Of a stretch of DNA of 12,512 bases, positions 1 through 7,034 are shown piece after piece (the first letter of the stretch is position 1; each line of letters opens with the position of its first letter). The DNA is from CAZLGO01 sp964559295. GTDB lineage: Archaea > Methanobacteriota > Methanobacteria > Methanobacteriales > Methanobacteriaceae. The stretch covers positions 1 through 12,512 of the forward strand of contig CAZLGO010000054.1 in NCBI GenBank assembly GCA_964559295.1, given 5' to 3'. The position numbers were made by a program, and so were the translations under genes. The notes under the pieces were generated by a model. The model had not been told where the DNA came from. It searched no databases and was given only the letters and a program-made list of their open reading frames with translations.

Positions 1-2
1 TT

Positions 3-110
3 GAGTTGGTAGATCAGCTTGATGGTGAGATAGAGCTTGACAGAAGCCATGGAACCGAATTTAAGATTGTATTTAGGGAATTGGAGTATGGGAAGAGATA
101 TAAAAAATAA
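3..110 (+). CDS. Sensor histidine kinase, C-terminal fragment (5' end outside window)
   Basis: Reading from base 3, 35 codons end in TAA. The peptide carries LVDQLDGEIELDRSHGTEF, followed by KIVF and a short basic tail. The stretch Q-L-x-G-x-I-E-L-x-x-x-x-G-T-x-F matches the last strands of the HATPase_c fold (the G3 box region) of histidine kinases, and this particular wording is typical of the many methanobacterial kinases of the HisKA_2/PAS type. Family knowledge: the domain binds ATP and phosphorylates a histidine, with signalling through receiver proteins. The sensor part, H-box and most ATP-binding motifs lie outside the window, so the signal cannot be guessed. The gene ends 10 nt before the stop of the convergent gene on the other strand. 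Confidence 0.75.
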   Translation, partial: ELVDQLDGEIELDRSHGTEFKIVFRELEYGKRYKK

Positions 111-120
111 GAAAGTCTTT

Positions 121-870
121 TCATTTAACAGCTAACAATCCAAAAGTTTCTCGAGCTTCAGCTTCAGATGCTATACCAACCGTTACCATGTCGATGTAAT
201 CCAGTGCCCCCAAATAATCAAAAGCTTCTTCTGGTTTTAATATGCCGGCTGCAAGTACCTTCTTTGCAATTATTTTCTTACCGAGTTTTATAAGTAATTC
301 TTTGATTTTAATCCGTTTTAAAACTCCAAAATCCTCAGAATCCATAAGATAACCAAACTTGTTTATTGGAACCATGTAAATATCAAAAAGATCAAGTATT
401 GGAGATTCTAAGAGTTTTTCGCTTGTTCTGAAAGGTCTATGTGTTGCAAGACCTGCAATGGCATTTTTTTCTTTTATAGCCTGAAGTTTCTCTCTTATGA
501 AATCCCATTCCAAAGTATCGGTGATATCTGCATGAAGAAGCATTGCACTTGCTTCAAGTTCTGAAAGAAGTTCTATATCCCAATCTTCCTTACCTGATCT
601 TATGGTCCCAATGATATTCAGCTTACAACCATCTGAAATTGCCCATCTGAGTGCATCCACCACTGGTTCGTATGGGATGAGTTGGATTCCTCTTATTCCA
701 AACTCATAGGACTTTTTTATTATTTTTAAGATGTTTTCTGGATGTTTGTATAAATCTAAATAATACAATCTTGCTCGGTGTCCAAATTGCCCTGCACCGA
801 TAAAAGGAGAGGTTCCAAGAAGTGTTCTTGGTATCTTTTTATCCTTGATCTTTATATAACCCTCAAACAT
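121..870 (-). CDS. Uncharacterised TIM-barrel-like protein, third gene of the GT20/YbjQ operon
   Basis: This 249-residue soluble protein has no signal peptide or membrane segment. The alternation of short hydrophobic strands and helices suggests a TIM barrel, possibly distantly like aldo-keto reductases or aldolase-type barrels. Candidate strand ends carrying polar residues are GTSPF (19-23) followed by GAGQFG (25-30), LLHAD (111-115), LATHRPF (141-147), MVPIN (166-170), KKVLAAG (203-209) and VTVGIAS (229-235), the last resembling a phosphate-binding strand 8. His113, Asp115, His144 and Lys203/204 would be plausible active-site residues, but this is inference. ATG at 870 is preceded by a weak GGGAT motif. 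The gene begins 14 nt after the ybjQ-like stop, so it is probably co-transcribed with that gene and the GT20 gene. I do not recognise a characterised family and assign no reaction. Confidence 0.8.
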   Translation of the reverse strand: MFEGYIKIKDKKIPRTLLGTSPFIGAGQFGHRARLYYLDLYKHPENILKIIKKSYEFGIRGIQLIPYEPVVDALRWAISDGCKLNIIGTIRSGKEDWDIELLSELEASAMLLHADITDTLEWDFIREKLQAIKEKNAIAGLATHRPFRTSEKLLESPILDLFDIYMVPINKFGYLMDSEDFGVLKRIKIKELLIKLGKKIIAKKVLAAGILKPEEAFDYLGALDYIDMVTVGIASEAEARETFGLLAVK

Positions 871-884
871 TTAGATCCCGTATT

Positions 885-1220
885 TTACTCTTTTTGAGCC
901 ATTACTGCTGTTCCATAGGCTAAAATTTCCTGCATTATATCTGAAATGTCATTTGAATCAAAACGTACACTTATTATTGCATTGGCATCCATCTGTTTTG
1001 CATGTTCTATCATCCTGCTTAAAGCTTCTTCTCTTGTCTGCTCCATCATATGCACATATTCCTTTATTTCTCCACCAAACATGGAGCGTATTCCAGCACC
1101 TATTTGTCCACCAATACCTCTACTTCGTACAGTTAGTCCATATACAAACCCACGAGTTTCGGTGATCTCATAACCTGGTATATGATTAGAGCTTACCACA
1201 ATGAATTCATCTATTCTCAT
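885..1220 (-). CDS. YbjQ/UPF0145 family (DUF74) protein
   Basis: The protein is 111 residues. ATG at 1220 is chosen over an in-frame upstream ATG at 1262 because GAGGAGG stands 7 nt before it, while the upstream codon lies inside the preceding gene. The C-terminal half has the family pattern: R-E-E-A-L-x-R-M-I-E-x-A-K, then MDANAIISVRFDS, and a terminal EILAYGTAV. An internal glycine-rich stretch (RGIGGQIGAGIRSMFGGE) follows the first strands. Family knowledge: these small proteins form ring-like (pentameric) assemblies, are sometimes called putative heavy-metal-binding proteins, and have no settled function. The gene lies 13 nt after the GT20 gene and 14 nt before the TIM-barrel gene, which supports a single transcript. 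Confidence 0.9.
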   Translation of the reverse strand: MRIDEFIVVSSNHIPGYEITETRGFVYGLTVRSRGIGGQIGAGIRSMFGGEIKEYVHMMEQTREEALSRMIEHAKQMDANAIISVRFDSNDISDIMQEILAYGTAVMAQKE

Positions 1221-1233
1221 ACTAAAACCTCCT

Positions 1234-2733
1234 CTACTTAAATAACTTTTGAATATCATCAAATTGTTCTGTTATCCAATGATATATATTCCTTTCACTT
1301 ACAATTTTCTTCAGGCCCCTCAAGCGTTTTTCTCTTTCTTCCTGGCTCATTGTTACTGCCTTATATATTGCATCTGCTGTCTGGGAAATGTCAAAAGGAT
1401 TTACACCAAGAGCATAATCTTTAAGTTCTTCATAAGATCCAGCATGCTCTGATAAAATTAAGGTTCCATTATTTTCATTTACAACTGATCCTTCTTTTGA
1501 TACTATATTCATACCATCGCATATCGGGTTGACCATAAGGCAGTCGTAGTTTTTAAATGCTGCAGCTACCAAGGCATAATCTGCCCTAAAAATCTGTTCT
1601 ATTGGGGTCCAACCTTCTTTTGAGTACTTTTCATTTATTTGAGCAATAATTTTGTCAATTTCCCTCTTATAATCTCTGTATTCTTTAATTTGCTGTCTTG
1701 TGGGTTTTCCGGTTGATAAAAACTTAACCCTACCGTGGAACTCTGGATGTTTTTCTAAAAAGAGATCATAAGCCTTGAATCCCCTTATGATATTTTTGCT
1801 GAGGTCTGCCCTATCGGTCCTGTAAATTAAAAAATTATCTTTTTTAATTTTCTTTACAATCTCCTCTTTTTTTCGCACTTCTTCTGTTTTAGAGTATTCC
1901 TTAAGTCCCTTATCGTCAACAGATATTGGATAAGCTTTTATGAAGGTTTTGTGACCATTATACCATACCACGTTCTTCTCAAGATCCACCCTATCAGCGT
2001 ATTTTTCACATGTCCTCAGAAAATTCTTGACGTATTTTTCTATATGAAAACCAAGGATATCATTTGAAAGGAGTCCTTCAACAATAGCTTCTTCCATGTA
2101 ATTTGGTATTATGCAAAAATATTCTGGCTGTGGCCATGGTATGTGGATGAATTGGCTCAAAAATATATCTCCAAGTTCCTCTCGAATATAAGTGGGACAA
2201 AGGTATAGATGATAATCCTGTAGCATTATAAGAGGATCCTTTTCATTTAAGCTTGCCTCCTCTATTACCTTCTCTGCGAACTTTTTATTTACATATACAT
2301 AACCATTTTGCCATGCTTCATGAATTCTATCATCGATTTCTGGTGTATATGGGGGATTCCACATATAATGCTGGACAAACCAGAGCAGGGGATTGCTTAT
2401 CATGCTGTAATACCTCTCATATATCTTTTGATCTACAACAACGAAAGGAACCCAGAAACTCGGATCATCCTCTGGAATTGGTACTCTGTTATCTGGAAAT
2501 TTTTTCGCGACCTCAGCATCCTCACAAGACATGGCACTTGCAATCCAGGTTCCGTTGACCCGTTCCATAATTGGAAGTAGGGTGGACACGAGTCCTCCAG
2601 CCCCCCTTCTCATTTTTATTTTACCATCGTTTCCTTTGTAAAATTCAACAGGACCTCTGTTTGACGCAGCAATTAAGTGTTTGTCTTCCAGAAATTTCTC
2701 TATTTGAGAGTGAGCATTCTCATATTTTTGAAT
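1234..2733 (-). CDS. otsA: Trehalose-6-phosphate synthase-like glycosyltransferase (GT20), apparent ATT start
   Basis: GT20 glycosyltransferase, expected to join UDP- or other NDP-glucose to glucose-6-phosphate. Numbering from the ATT at 2733 gives 499 residues, a normal length for OtsA without a fused phosphatase. Motifs in order are SNRGP (24-28), GAGGL donor loop (44-48), QDYHLYLCP (172-180), HIPWPQPE (197-204), DRADLSK with the donor-binding Arg308 and Lys313, NPICDGMNIVSKE (402-414) and NGTLILSEHAGS (422-433). The first ATG in frame (2613) cannot be the start, because coding similarity including SNRGP continues 40 codons upstream. There is no ATG, GTG or TTG in that extension. GGGAGGG ends 6 nt before an ATT, and the frame is closed by TAA at 2749-2751. 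No trehalose-phosphatase gene lies nearby, so the product could also be another phosphorylated glucoside. Confidence 0.88.
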   Translation of the reverse strand: MQKYENAHSQIEKFLEDKHLIAASNRGPVEFYKGNDGKIKMRRGAGGLVSTLLPIMERVNGTWIASAMSCEDAEVAKKFPDNRVPIPEDDPSFWVPFVVVDQKIYERYYSMISNPLLWFVQHYMWNPPYTPEIDDRIHEAWQNGYVYVNKKFAEKVIEEASLNEKDPLIMLQDYHLYLCPTYIREELGDIFLSQFIHIPWPQPEYFCIIPNYMEEAIVEGLLSNDILGFHIEKYVKNFLRTCEKYADRVDLEKNVVWYNGHKTFIKAYPISVDDKGLKEYSKTEEVRKKEEIVKKIKKDNFLIYRTDRADLSKNIIRGFKAYDLFLEKHPEFHGRVKFLSTGKPTRQQIKEYRDYKREIDKIIAQINEKYSKEGWTPIEQIFRADYALVAAAFKNYDCLMVNPICDGMNIVSKEGSVVNENNGTLILSEHAGSYEELKDYALGVNPFDISQTADAIYKAVTMSQEEREKRLRGLKKIVSERNIYHWITEQFDDIQKLFK

Positions 2734-2739
2734 GGTACT

Positions 2740-2747
2740 CCCTCCCT
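2740..2747 (-). promoter_or_regulatory. Shine-Dalgarno site deciding the ATT start of the GT20 gene
   Basis: On the minus strand GGGAGGG is followed by six bases and then ATT CAA AAA. It is the only strong ribosome binding site in the 120 nt upstream of the first in-frame ATG at 2613. It lies about 20 nt downstream of the predicted transcription start. Confidence 0.6.
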
Positions 2748-2781
2748 TTTAATTTTTAATGGAAATACCCCTTTACTTGTG

Positions 2782-2790
2782 ATTTATAAC
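2782..2790 (-). promoter_or_regulatory. Probable TATA box of the GT20-YbjQ-TIM-barrel operon
   Basis: Minus-strand GTTATAAAT resembles the archaeal TATA box. With the usual spacing of about 26 nt, transcription would start near 2760, giving a leader of about 27 nt before the ATT codon at 2733. The position fits a start far upstream of the first ATG at 2613. Confidence 0.45.
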
Positions 2791-2793
2791 GCA

Positions 2794-2822
2794 ACAAATT
2801 TAAATGTATTTTTATTTATAAT
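2794..2822 (+). promoter_or_regulatory. Probable TATA region for serA
   Basis: ACAAATTTAAATG (2794-2806) looks like a BRE plus TATA element, with a predicted start near 2828. A second candidate, TTTATTTATAAT at 2811-2822, would start transcription near 2843. Both fit the serA ATG at 2856. The region is back to back with the GT20 operon promoter. Confidence 0.4.
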
Positions 2823-2855
2823 AGTATTTAACAGAAATTGAAGCTGGTGAGAAGG

Positions 2856-4436
2856 ATGGACAAAATGAAGGTAATTATCGCTGATCAAATAAACAAAAAA
2901 GGGATAGCTGAACTTGAAGATGTGGCAGATGTCCTGGTTGCAACTGATATCTCAAGAGAAGAGCTCATAGAAAAAATTGGAGATTTTGATGCAGTTGTCG
3001 TAAGAAGTAGAACAAAGATAACAAAGGATGTTATAGATGCAGCCTCAAAACTTAAGATAATTGCAAGAGCTGGGGTTGGTGTAGATAACATAGATGTTAA
3101 TGCTGCTACAGAAAAAGGGATCATGGTAATCAATGCGCCTGAGTCAACTTCAATTTCTGTTGCAGAACATACGATGGGACTTATTTTGGCATTAGCAAGA
3201 AAAATCTCAATTGCAGATAAATCCACGAAGGAAGGAAGATGGGAGAAAAACAAATTCATGGGCATAGAGCTTAATGGCAAAATCCTTGGCATTATTGGAA
3301 TGGGAAGAATTGGATCACAGGTTGCCACAAGGGCTAAAGCATTTGGAATGGAGATCTTAGTTTACGATCCGTATATAAGCGAAGAATTTGGACAGAAACT
3401 TGGTGTGACCATCACGGATCTTGAAACTCTCCTTCGAAAATCTGATATTGTAACCATACATGTTCCTCTAACTCCAGAAACAAGGAACCTGATAGATGAG
3501 GATGAACTTGAATTAATGAAAGAAGATGCCTTTATAATAAACTGTGCAAGAGGCGGAATAGTAAACGAGAAAGCATTATATAAGGCGCTTCAAGATAAAA
3601 AAATAGGCGGTGCAGCCTTAGACGTGTTTGAAAACGAACCTCCTAATCAAAACCCTCTCCTTAGACTTGATAATGTGATTGTAACGCCCCATCTTGGTGC
3701 ATCAACAGCAGAAGCGCAAAGAGACGCTGCAGTGATTGTAGCTGGCGAAATAAAAAAGTTTTTTGAAGGTGAACAACCGAAAAACGTTATAAATCTTCCT
3801 GTTTTGGATTCAGATACTCTAAAGGCTATAAAGCCCTATTTTGAACTTGCAGAGAAATTAGGAAACTTCTCAATACAGATGGTAAAAGGTAGCATAAAAG
3901 AGATAGATGTAACTTATTGCGGCGAATTAGCGGAGTTTCAAAAGCAAGATATCCTAACAAGGGCTTTATTGCAGGGGATTTTAAGTCCAAAACTTACAGA
4001 ACCTGTAAACTTGATAAACGCGCCAACAATTGCAAAAAACAGGGGAATAATAATAACAGAAAGCAAAAGAAGCGATGCAGGAGAGTACAGAAGCACCATA
4101 AGAATTGAAGTAAAGACAGACAAGGATGACGTAAGTATTGAGGGAACCTTCACAAAGGAACCTAAAATAATAAAAATCAACAACTACAAAGTGGATGTAA
4201 AACCCAAAGGAATCATGCTAATAGCAAAATACGTTGATCTGCCGGGAACAATAGGTGCTCTGGGAACAAAACTTGGAGAACATAACATAAACATAGCAAC
4301 AATGCAGGTTGGAAGAAAAGCACCTGGTGGAGAAGCTGTAATGGTCCTGAAGGTGGATCAGAGCATTCCAGAAGATGTGGTTGAGAAGCTTAAGAAGCTT
4401 GATAATATGATGGATGCTGTGGCTGTGAAACTGTAG
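2856..4436 (+). CDS. serA: D-3-phosphoglycerate dehydrogenase
   Basis: The enzyme oxidises 3-phosphoglycerate to 3-phosphohydroxypyruvate with NAD+, the first step of serine synthesis. From ATG 2856 the protein has 526 residues, the usual long type. Residues 1-100 and 290-310 form the substrate domain, with VVRSRTKI and ARAGVGVDNID. The Rossmann domain carries GIIGMGRIGS near 145-154. The catalytic trio is visible: Arg232 (CARGG), Glu261 (FENEPP) and His279 (TPHLGAS). An intervening ASB-type domain follows, and a C-terminal ACT domain starts near 453 (LIAKYVDLPGTIGALG), which in this family senses serine. The ATG at 2856 has GGTGA five bases upstream. A TTG at 2838 would lie before that site, and ATG 2865 is an alternative three codons inside. 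Confidence 0.97.
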   Translation: MDKMKVIIADQINKKGIAELEDVADVLVATDISREELIEKIGDFDAVVVRSRTKITKDVIDAASKLKIIARAGVGVDNIDVNAATEKGIMVINAPESTSISVAEHTMGLILALARKISIADKSTKEGRWEKNKFMGIELNGKILGIIGMGRIGSQVATRAKAFGMEILVYDPYISEEFGQKLGVTITDLETLLRKSDIVTIHVPLTPETRNLIDEDELELMKEDAFIINCARGGIVNEKALYKALQDKKIGGAALDVFENEPPNQNPLLRLDNVIVTPHLGASTAEAQRDAAVIVAGEIKKFFEGEQPKNVINLPVLDSDTLKAIKPYFELAEKLGNFSIQMVKGSIKEIDVTYCGELAEFQKQDILTRALLQGILSPKLTEPVNLINAPTIAKNRGIIITESKRSDAGEYRSTIRIEVKTDKDDVSIEGTFTKEPKIIKINNYKVDVKPKGIMLIAKYVDLPGTIGALGTKLGEHNINIATMQVGRKAPGGEAVMVLKVDQSIPEDVVEKLKKLDNMMDAVAVKL

Positions 4437-4619
4437 TTGATTCGAATAAAAGAAAAAAAGCATTTTGGATGATTTGATCAATTTTAAAGGTTGTTTATGT
4501 TCACTAAATGATTATTTTGGAGAGCTATGGGGCCAAAGATTGATCTAAAAATGTGAAAACTATTAACGATATGATTTGGTAGGTAAAAGGAATGTTTCTT
4601 ATTTTTCGCCAAAAAGAAT

Positions 4620-4628
4620 CCTTATATG
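4620..4628 (+). promoter_or_regulatory. Probable TATA box of the toxin-antitoxin module
   Basis: CCTTATATG preceded by the A-rich, BRE-like GCCAAAAAGA. It predicts transcription starting near 4646-4652, just ahead of the antitoxin gene. Upstream, from 4437 to about 4610, I see no gene or strong structure. Confidence 0.45.
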
Positions 4629-4651
4629 TGTACTTCTTAAGGAGATTTACA

Positions 4652-4687
4652 ATGGATGTAGTTAATAAAGTTAAAAAACAATTATAA
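4652..4687 (+). other. Eleven-codon mini-ORF with a strong Shine-Dalgarno site
   Basis: AGGAG at 4640-4644 is spaced seven bases from ATG 4652. The frame reads MDVVNKVKKQL and stops at TAA 4685-4687, just four bases before the antitoxin's own Shine-Dalgarno site. It could be a leader peptide coupling translation to the antitoxin, the stump of a lost gene, or chance. The TATA box at 4620-4628 would start transcripts almost at this ATG, in which case its Shine-Dalgarno site would not be transcribed. Confidence 0.25.
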
Positions 4688-4702
4688 TTAAGGTGTATGA
4701 AA

Positions 4703-4900
4703 ATGGACGAAATAGAAGTGATATATGAAAAAGGTGTCCTTAGAATCGTTAAACCGGCAAAAATAAATTCGGATGTAGTATCCGTGAAAATATTGAACAG
4801 GGACGAGATTTTAACTGATGAAGATATGGAAGACATTTTGGAAGCAATTAACCAGAGAGAGAAGGGCAACTACTACAAGTTCGAAGAAGTGTTCGAATGA
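4703..4900 (+). CDS. Putative antitoxin of a RelE-type toxin-antitoxin pair
   Basis: This acidic 65-residue protein reads MDEIEVIYEKGVLRIVKPAK at the start, like archaeal DUF104/AF2212-type small antitoxins (M-x-x-I-x-V-x-Y-E-x-G-V-x-R/K-P). The C-terminal half is helical and acidic (residues 38-55, TDEDMEDILEAIN), as expected of the toxin-wrapping segment. ATG 4703 is preferred because AGGTG (4691-4695) is seven bases before it. The ATG at 4697 is only one base from that site. Its TGA stop overlaps the toxin ATG by ATGA, which implies translational coupling. Family knowledge: the antitoxin neutralises the toxin and usually represses its own promoter. The assignment rests mainly on the neighbour and on size. 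Confidence 0.7.
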   Translation: MDEIEVIYEKGVLRIVKPAKINSDVVSVKILNRDEILTDEDMEDILEAINQREKGNYYKFEEVFE

Positions 4901-5157
4901 GTTTCGAGGTCTTCTTTTCGCCCAAAAGCTATAAACAGATAAAAAATTTCAATGAAGAACTAAAAGAAAGAATAAAAAAGGCTGCTACTGAAATCGGCAA
5001 TGATCCGTGGCATAAGGGGACAATAAAAGTAAAGGGTTATGAAAACATAAGAAGAAAAAGAGCGGGCAATCATAGAATACTCTACACTGTCGAGAAGAAA
5101 CGAAAGGAAATTCTGATAGTAAAAATAGAAAAAAGAAGAGAAACTACATATAAATGA
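4897..5157 (+). CDS. RelE/ParE-superfamily toxin (putative mRNA interferase)
   Basis: This is a basic, 86-residue protein. It has the RelE layout: a short first strand (FEVFFSPKSYKQIKNF), two helices (20-34), NDPWHKGTIKVKGYEN, then the signature IRRKRAGNHRILYTV (51-65), a final strand (EILIVKIEKR) and a basic tail. Arg52-Arg55 and Arg60 are likely RNA-contacting or catalytic residues by analogy with RelE. Family knowledge: RelE toxins cut mRNA on the ribosome, while ParE relatives act on gyrase. The KRxGxxRILY form favours RelE. The start codon overlaps the antitoxin stop. The pair sits between serA and the convergent pheS and is likely an acquired module. Confidence 0.88.
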   Translation: MSFEVFFSPKSYKQIKNFNEELKERIKKAATEIGNDPWHKGTIKVKGYENIRRKRAGNHRILYTVEKKRKEILIVKIEKRRETTYK

Positions 5158-5267
5158 TTTCTACAGCGTATAAAACAGCGGATCTGGTTTCACTATGCTC
5201 TGCCCAAATCTCTCTCAGGAAACTTCAGATACACCAAAACATTTACACATTGCAGAAAAAGAAATAG
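5154..5267 (+). other. Possible 37-codon ORF coupled to the toxin stop; otherwise the non-coding 3' region of the TA module
   Basis: An ATG overlaps the toxin TGA by ATGA and opens 37 codons (MISTAYKTADLVSL at its start, ending KKK, TAG at 5265). The repeated ATGA arrangement is notable, but the peptide matches nothing I know and has no recognisable domain. It may be chance. The rest of the gap to 5440 shows no gene. It contains two close copies of CAGTTTG (near 5383 and 5393) and the hairpin described separately. Confidence 0.2.
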
Positions 5268-5400
5268 GATAAATCATCTATTCAACAAAACTAAATTTAA
5301 GAAGTTGACAGCTTGCTGCTAATTATCATATTGCAGGTCTAAACCTTCAATCTATGTTTTATGTTTTTCAACCTCAACCGGCAGTTTGATGACAGTTTGC

Positions 5401-5420
5401 GTGTTTGCAACACTTTTTTT
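5401..5420 (+). terminator. Hairpin plus T-run terminator for the TA transcript
   Basis: GTGTT (5401-5405), loop TGC, AACAC (5409-5413), then seven T (5414-5420). On the + strand this has the shape of an intrinsic or poly-U terminator. It sits 20 nt before the end of the convergent pheS, so it would stop TA transcription from entering pheS antisense. The stem is only 5 bp. Confidence 0.45.
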
Positions 5421-5440
5421 ATCTTTCATGATCATTTGCA

Positions 5441-6985
5441 TCAATCACTCTCAGAACCAACCTTTACAACAGGAAGATGCCTCAACCATCCTATATCACT
5501 CTTATAGAGCATCCTTATATCTTCAATCCCAAGCCTTATCATAGAAAGCCTTTCAATACCAAGACCAAATGCTGCTACTGGCGTTTTAACATCAAGCGGC
5601 TCTAAAACCTCAGGTCTAAACATTCCAGCCCCTCCAAGTTCTATCCAGGTCTCTTTCTCAGGCAGATATACCTCACATTCTGTAGATAGGTATGTGTATG
5701 GGAAGTATGCTGGTCTAAATCGTACTTCAAAACCTATCTTATGGTAGAATTCCTTTAGGATCCCTAAAAGATTTCTAAAATTTACATCCTCCGATGCTAC
5801 GATCCCTTCAACCTGATGAAACTCTGGAAGATGCTTGTAGGTTATGGTCTCCCTTCGAAAGACCCTTCCGATTGAAAACATCTTTAGAGGGGGCTTATGT
5901 TCTGTTAAATATCGTGCTGAAACAGATGTTGTATGTGTTCGAAGCACAGCTTGTTTTGCAATATCAATATCCCATGGGTAACCCCATCCTTCAGAACCTG
6001 TGTCTCCCCCTTCTTCATGAACTCTGCAAACTTTTTCTACAAGCTCTTCTTCTGGAAGTCTCGTATATTTGGGGTTTTTAATGTAGAAGGTATCCTGCAT
6101 CTCCCTGGCTGCATGATCCTGTGGCTGGAAAAGACAGTCAAAATTCCAGAAAGCAGATTCTACAACAGGTCCTTTTGATTCTGCGAATCCCATTTTAAGA
6201 AATATGCTTCTTATATCATCTATGGTTCTCTGTAATGGATGTATCTTTCCTGGAAAGATCTCAGGGTGTTCTGCAGTTATGTCGTATCCCCTGAATTTTA
6301 AGGATCTCCATGAACCTGTCTTTAGATGCTCGTGGGTTAGTTGAGTTGCCTCTTCTTTTACATCTATTCCAATTTCAAGAAGTTTCTTACCTTCTTCTGT
6401 AATTTTTAATGTATATAGAGGCTTTTTAGTTATTTTTATGATTCCTTTTCTTTTTTTTAAAAGATCAAGTCCTTCTTTTAGGTCCCCAGATAAATCTGAG
6501 ATGGATAATTGTTGTTTCTCAAGAAGCAGCTCAAGTAGCATCTCATCAGGATATTTCACAGATAAGGCTTCCCTTCCATAATCTGTTATTTTTACAATTC
6601 CTTTATCAACCGATGCCCATTTTTTTCTTAGCAACCATCCAATCCCTATTTTAACACCAGAAGCGTCTATATTAGATTTTTCGGCTATATCTCCCATAGA
6701 AATGGTTTTTTCTACGTTAAGAACATTCAATATCTTTCTTTCGGGTAAACCATACTCTGCATAAATTTTTCCGGCATCGCTTAAACTTACGATACTATCA
6801 ATCTCTTTTATAACTTCTATAAGGCCCTTAGATGCCAGGGAAGCTGATGCGCTCATTACAGCTTTTATATCCATATCTTGAGATCTGCATACGTTTTGTG
6901 GTGATGTTTCATAATCCAATGATTCCAATGCCTTTAGGACCTTCTTTTCGTAGATGTGTAATTCATCGATGATCCTTTGAAGCAT
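5441..6985 (-). CDS. pheS: Phenylalanyl-tRNA synthetase alpha subunit
   Basis: Cytoplasmic class II aminoacyl-tRNA synthetase alpha chain. It charges tRNA-Phe together with PheT, which is not in the window. From ATG 6985 it has 514 residues, normal for the archaeal/eukaryotic type. Residues 1 to about 220 are winged-helix-like domains (for example MGDIAEKSNIDASGVKIGIGW near 97-116) that contact tRNA. The catalytic core follows: HPLQ (249-252), PQDHAAREMQDTF (288-300), RTHTTSVSAR (349-358), motif 2 GRVFRRETITYKHLPEFHQ (373-391), GGAGMFRPEV (451-460) and motif 3 FGLGIERLSMIR (473-484). ATG 6985 has GGAG eight bases upstream. In-frame ATGs at 7006 and 7039 lie at or before the predicted transcription start and add a hydrophobic stretch foreign to the family. 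Confidence 0.97.
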   Translation of the reverse strand: MLQRIIDELHIYEKKVLKALESLDYETSPQNVCRSQDMDIKAVMSASASLASKGLIEVIKEIDSIVSLSDAGKIYAEYGLPERKILNVLNVEKTISMGDIAEKSNIDASGVKIGIGWLLRKKWASVDKGIVKITDYGREALSVKYPDEMLLELLLEKQQLSISDLSGDLKEGLDLLKKRKGIIKITKKPLYTLKITEEGKKLLEIGIDVKEEATQLTHEHLKTGSWRSLKFRGYDITAEHPEIFPGKIHPLQRTIDDIRSIFLKMGFAESKGPVVESAFWNFDCLFQPQDHAAREMQDTFYIKNPKYTRLPEEELVEKVCRVHEEGGDTGSEGWGYPWDIDIAKQAVLRTHTTSVSARYLTEHKPPLKMFSIGRVFRRETITYKHLPEFHQVEGIVASEDVNFRNLLGILKEFYHKIGFEVRFRPAYFPYTYLSTECEVYLPEKETWIELGGAGMFRPEVLEPLDVKTPVAAFGLGIERLSMIRLGIEDIRMLYKSDIGWLRHLPVVKVGSESD

Positions 6986-7026
6986 TTTATCTACTCCTAT
7001 AACCATATTCACTATGACAATTAAAT

Positions 7027-7034
7027 AAATATAT
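7027..7034 (-). promoter_or_regulatory. Probable TATA box of pheS
   Basis: Minus-strand ATATATTT within CATATATTTATTT. At the usual spacing of about 26 nt it predicts a start near 7005 and a leader of about 20 nt that contains the GGAG site before ATG 6985. This supports the shorter start chosen for pheS. Confidence 0.55.

Noticed and set aside
2838..2855. TTG start for serA
   Set aside because: It precedes the GGTGA ribosome binding site at 2846-2850 that serves ATG 2856.
2885..3328. Minus-strand open frame of 147 codons inside serA
   Set aside because: It lies opposite the serA substrate and NAD-binding domains, whose reading is unmistakable.
4437..4619. AT-rich gap after serA examined for a small RNA or riboswitch
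   Set aside because: No convincing paired structure, kink-turn or known aptamer pattern by eye; a short ATG frame (MGPKIDLKM) stops at once.
4525..4869. Minus-strand open frame of 114 codons opposite the antitoxin
   Set aside because: Low-complexity hydrophobic translation, no ribosome binding site, and it overlaps the coupled antitoxin/toxin pair on the other strand.
5158..5440. Gap after the toxin examined for a decayed transposase or tRNA-like integration site
   Set aside because: No recognisable transposase fragments, terminal repeats or tRNA cloverleaf are visible in any frame or on either strand.
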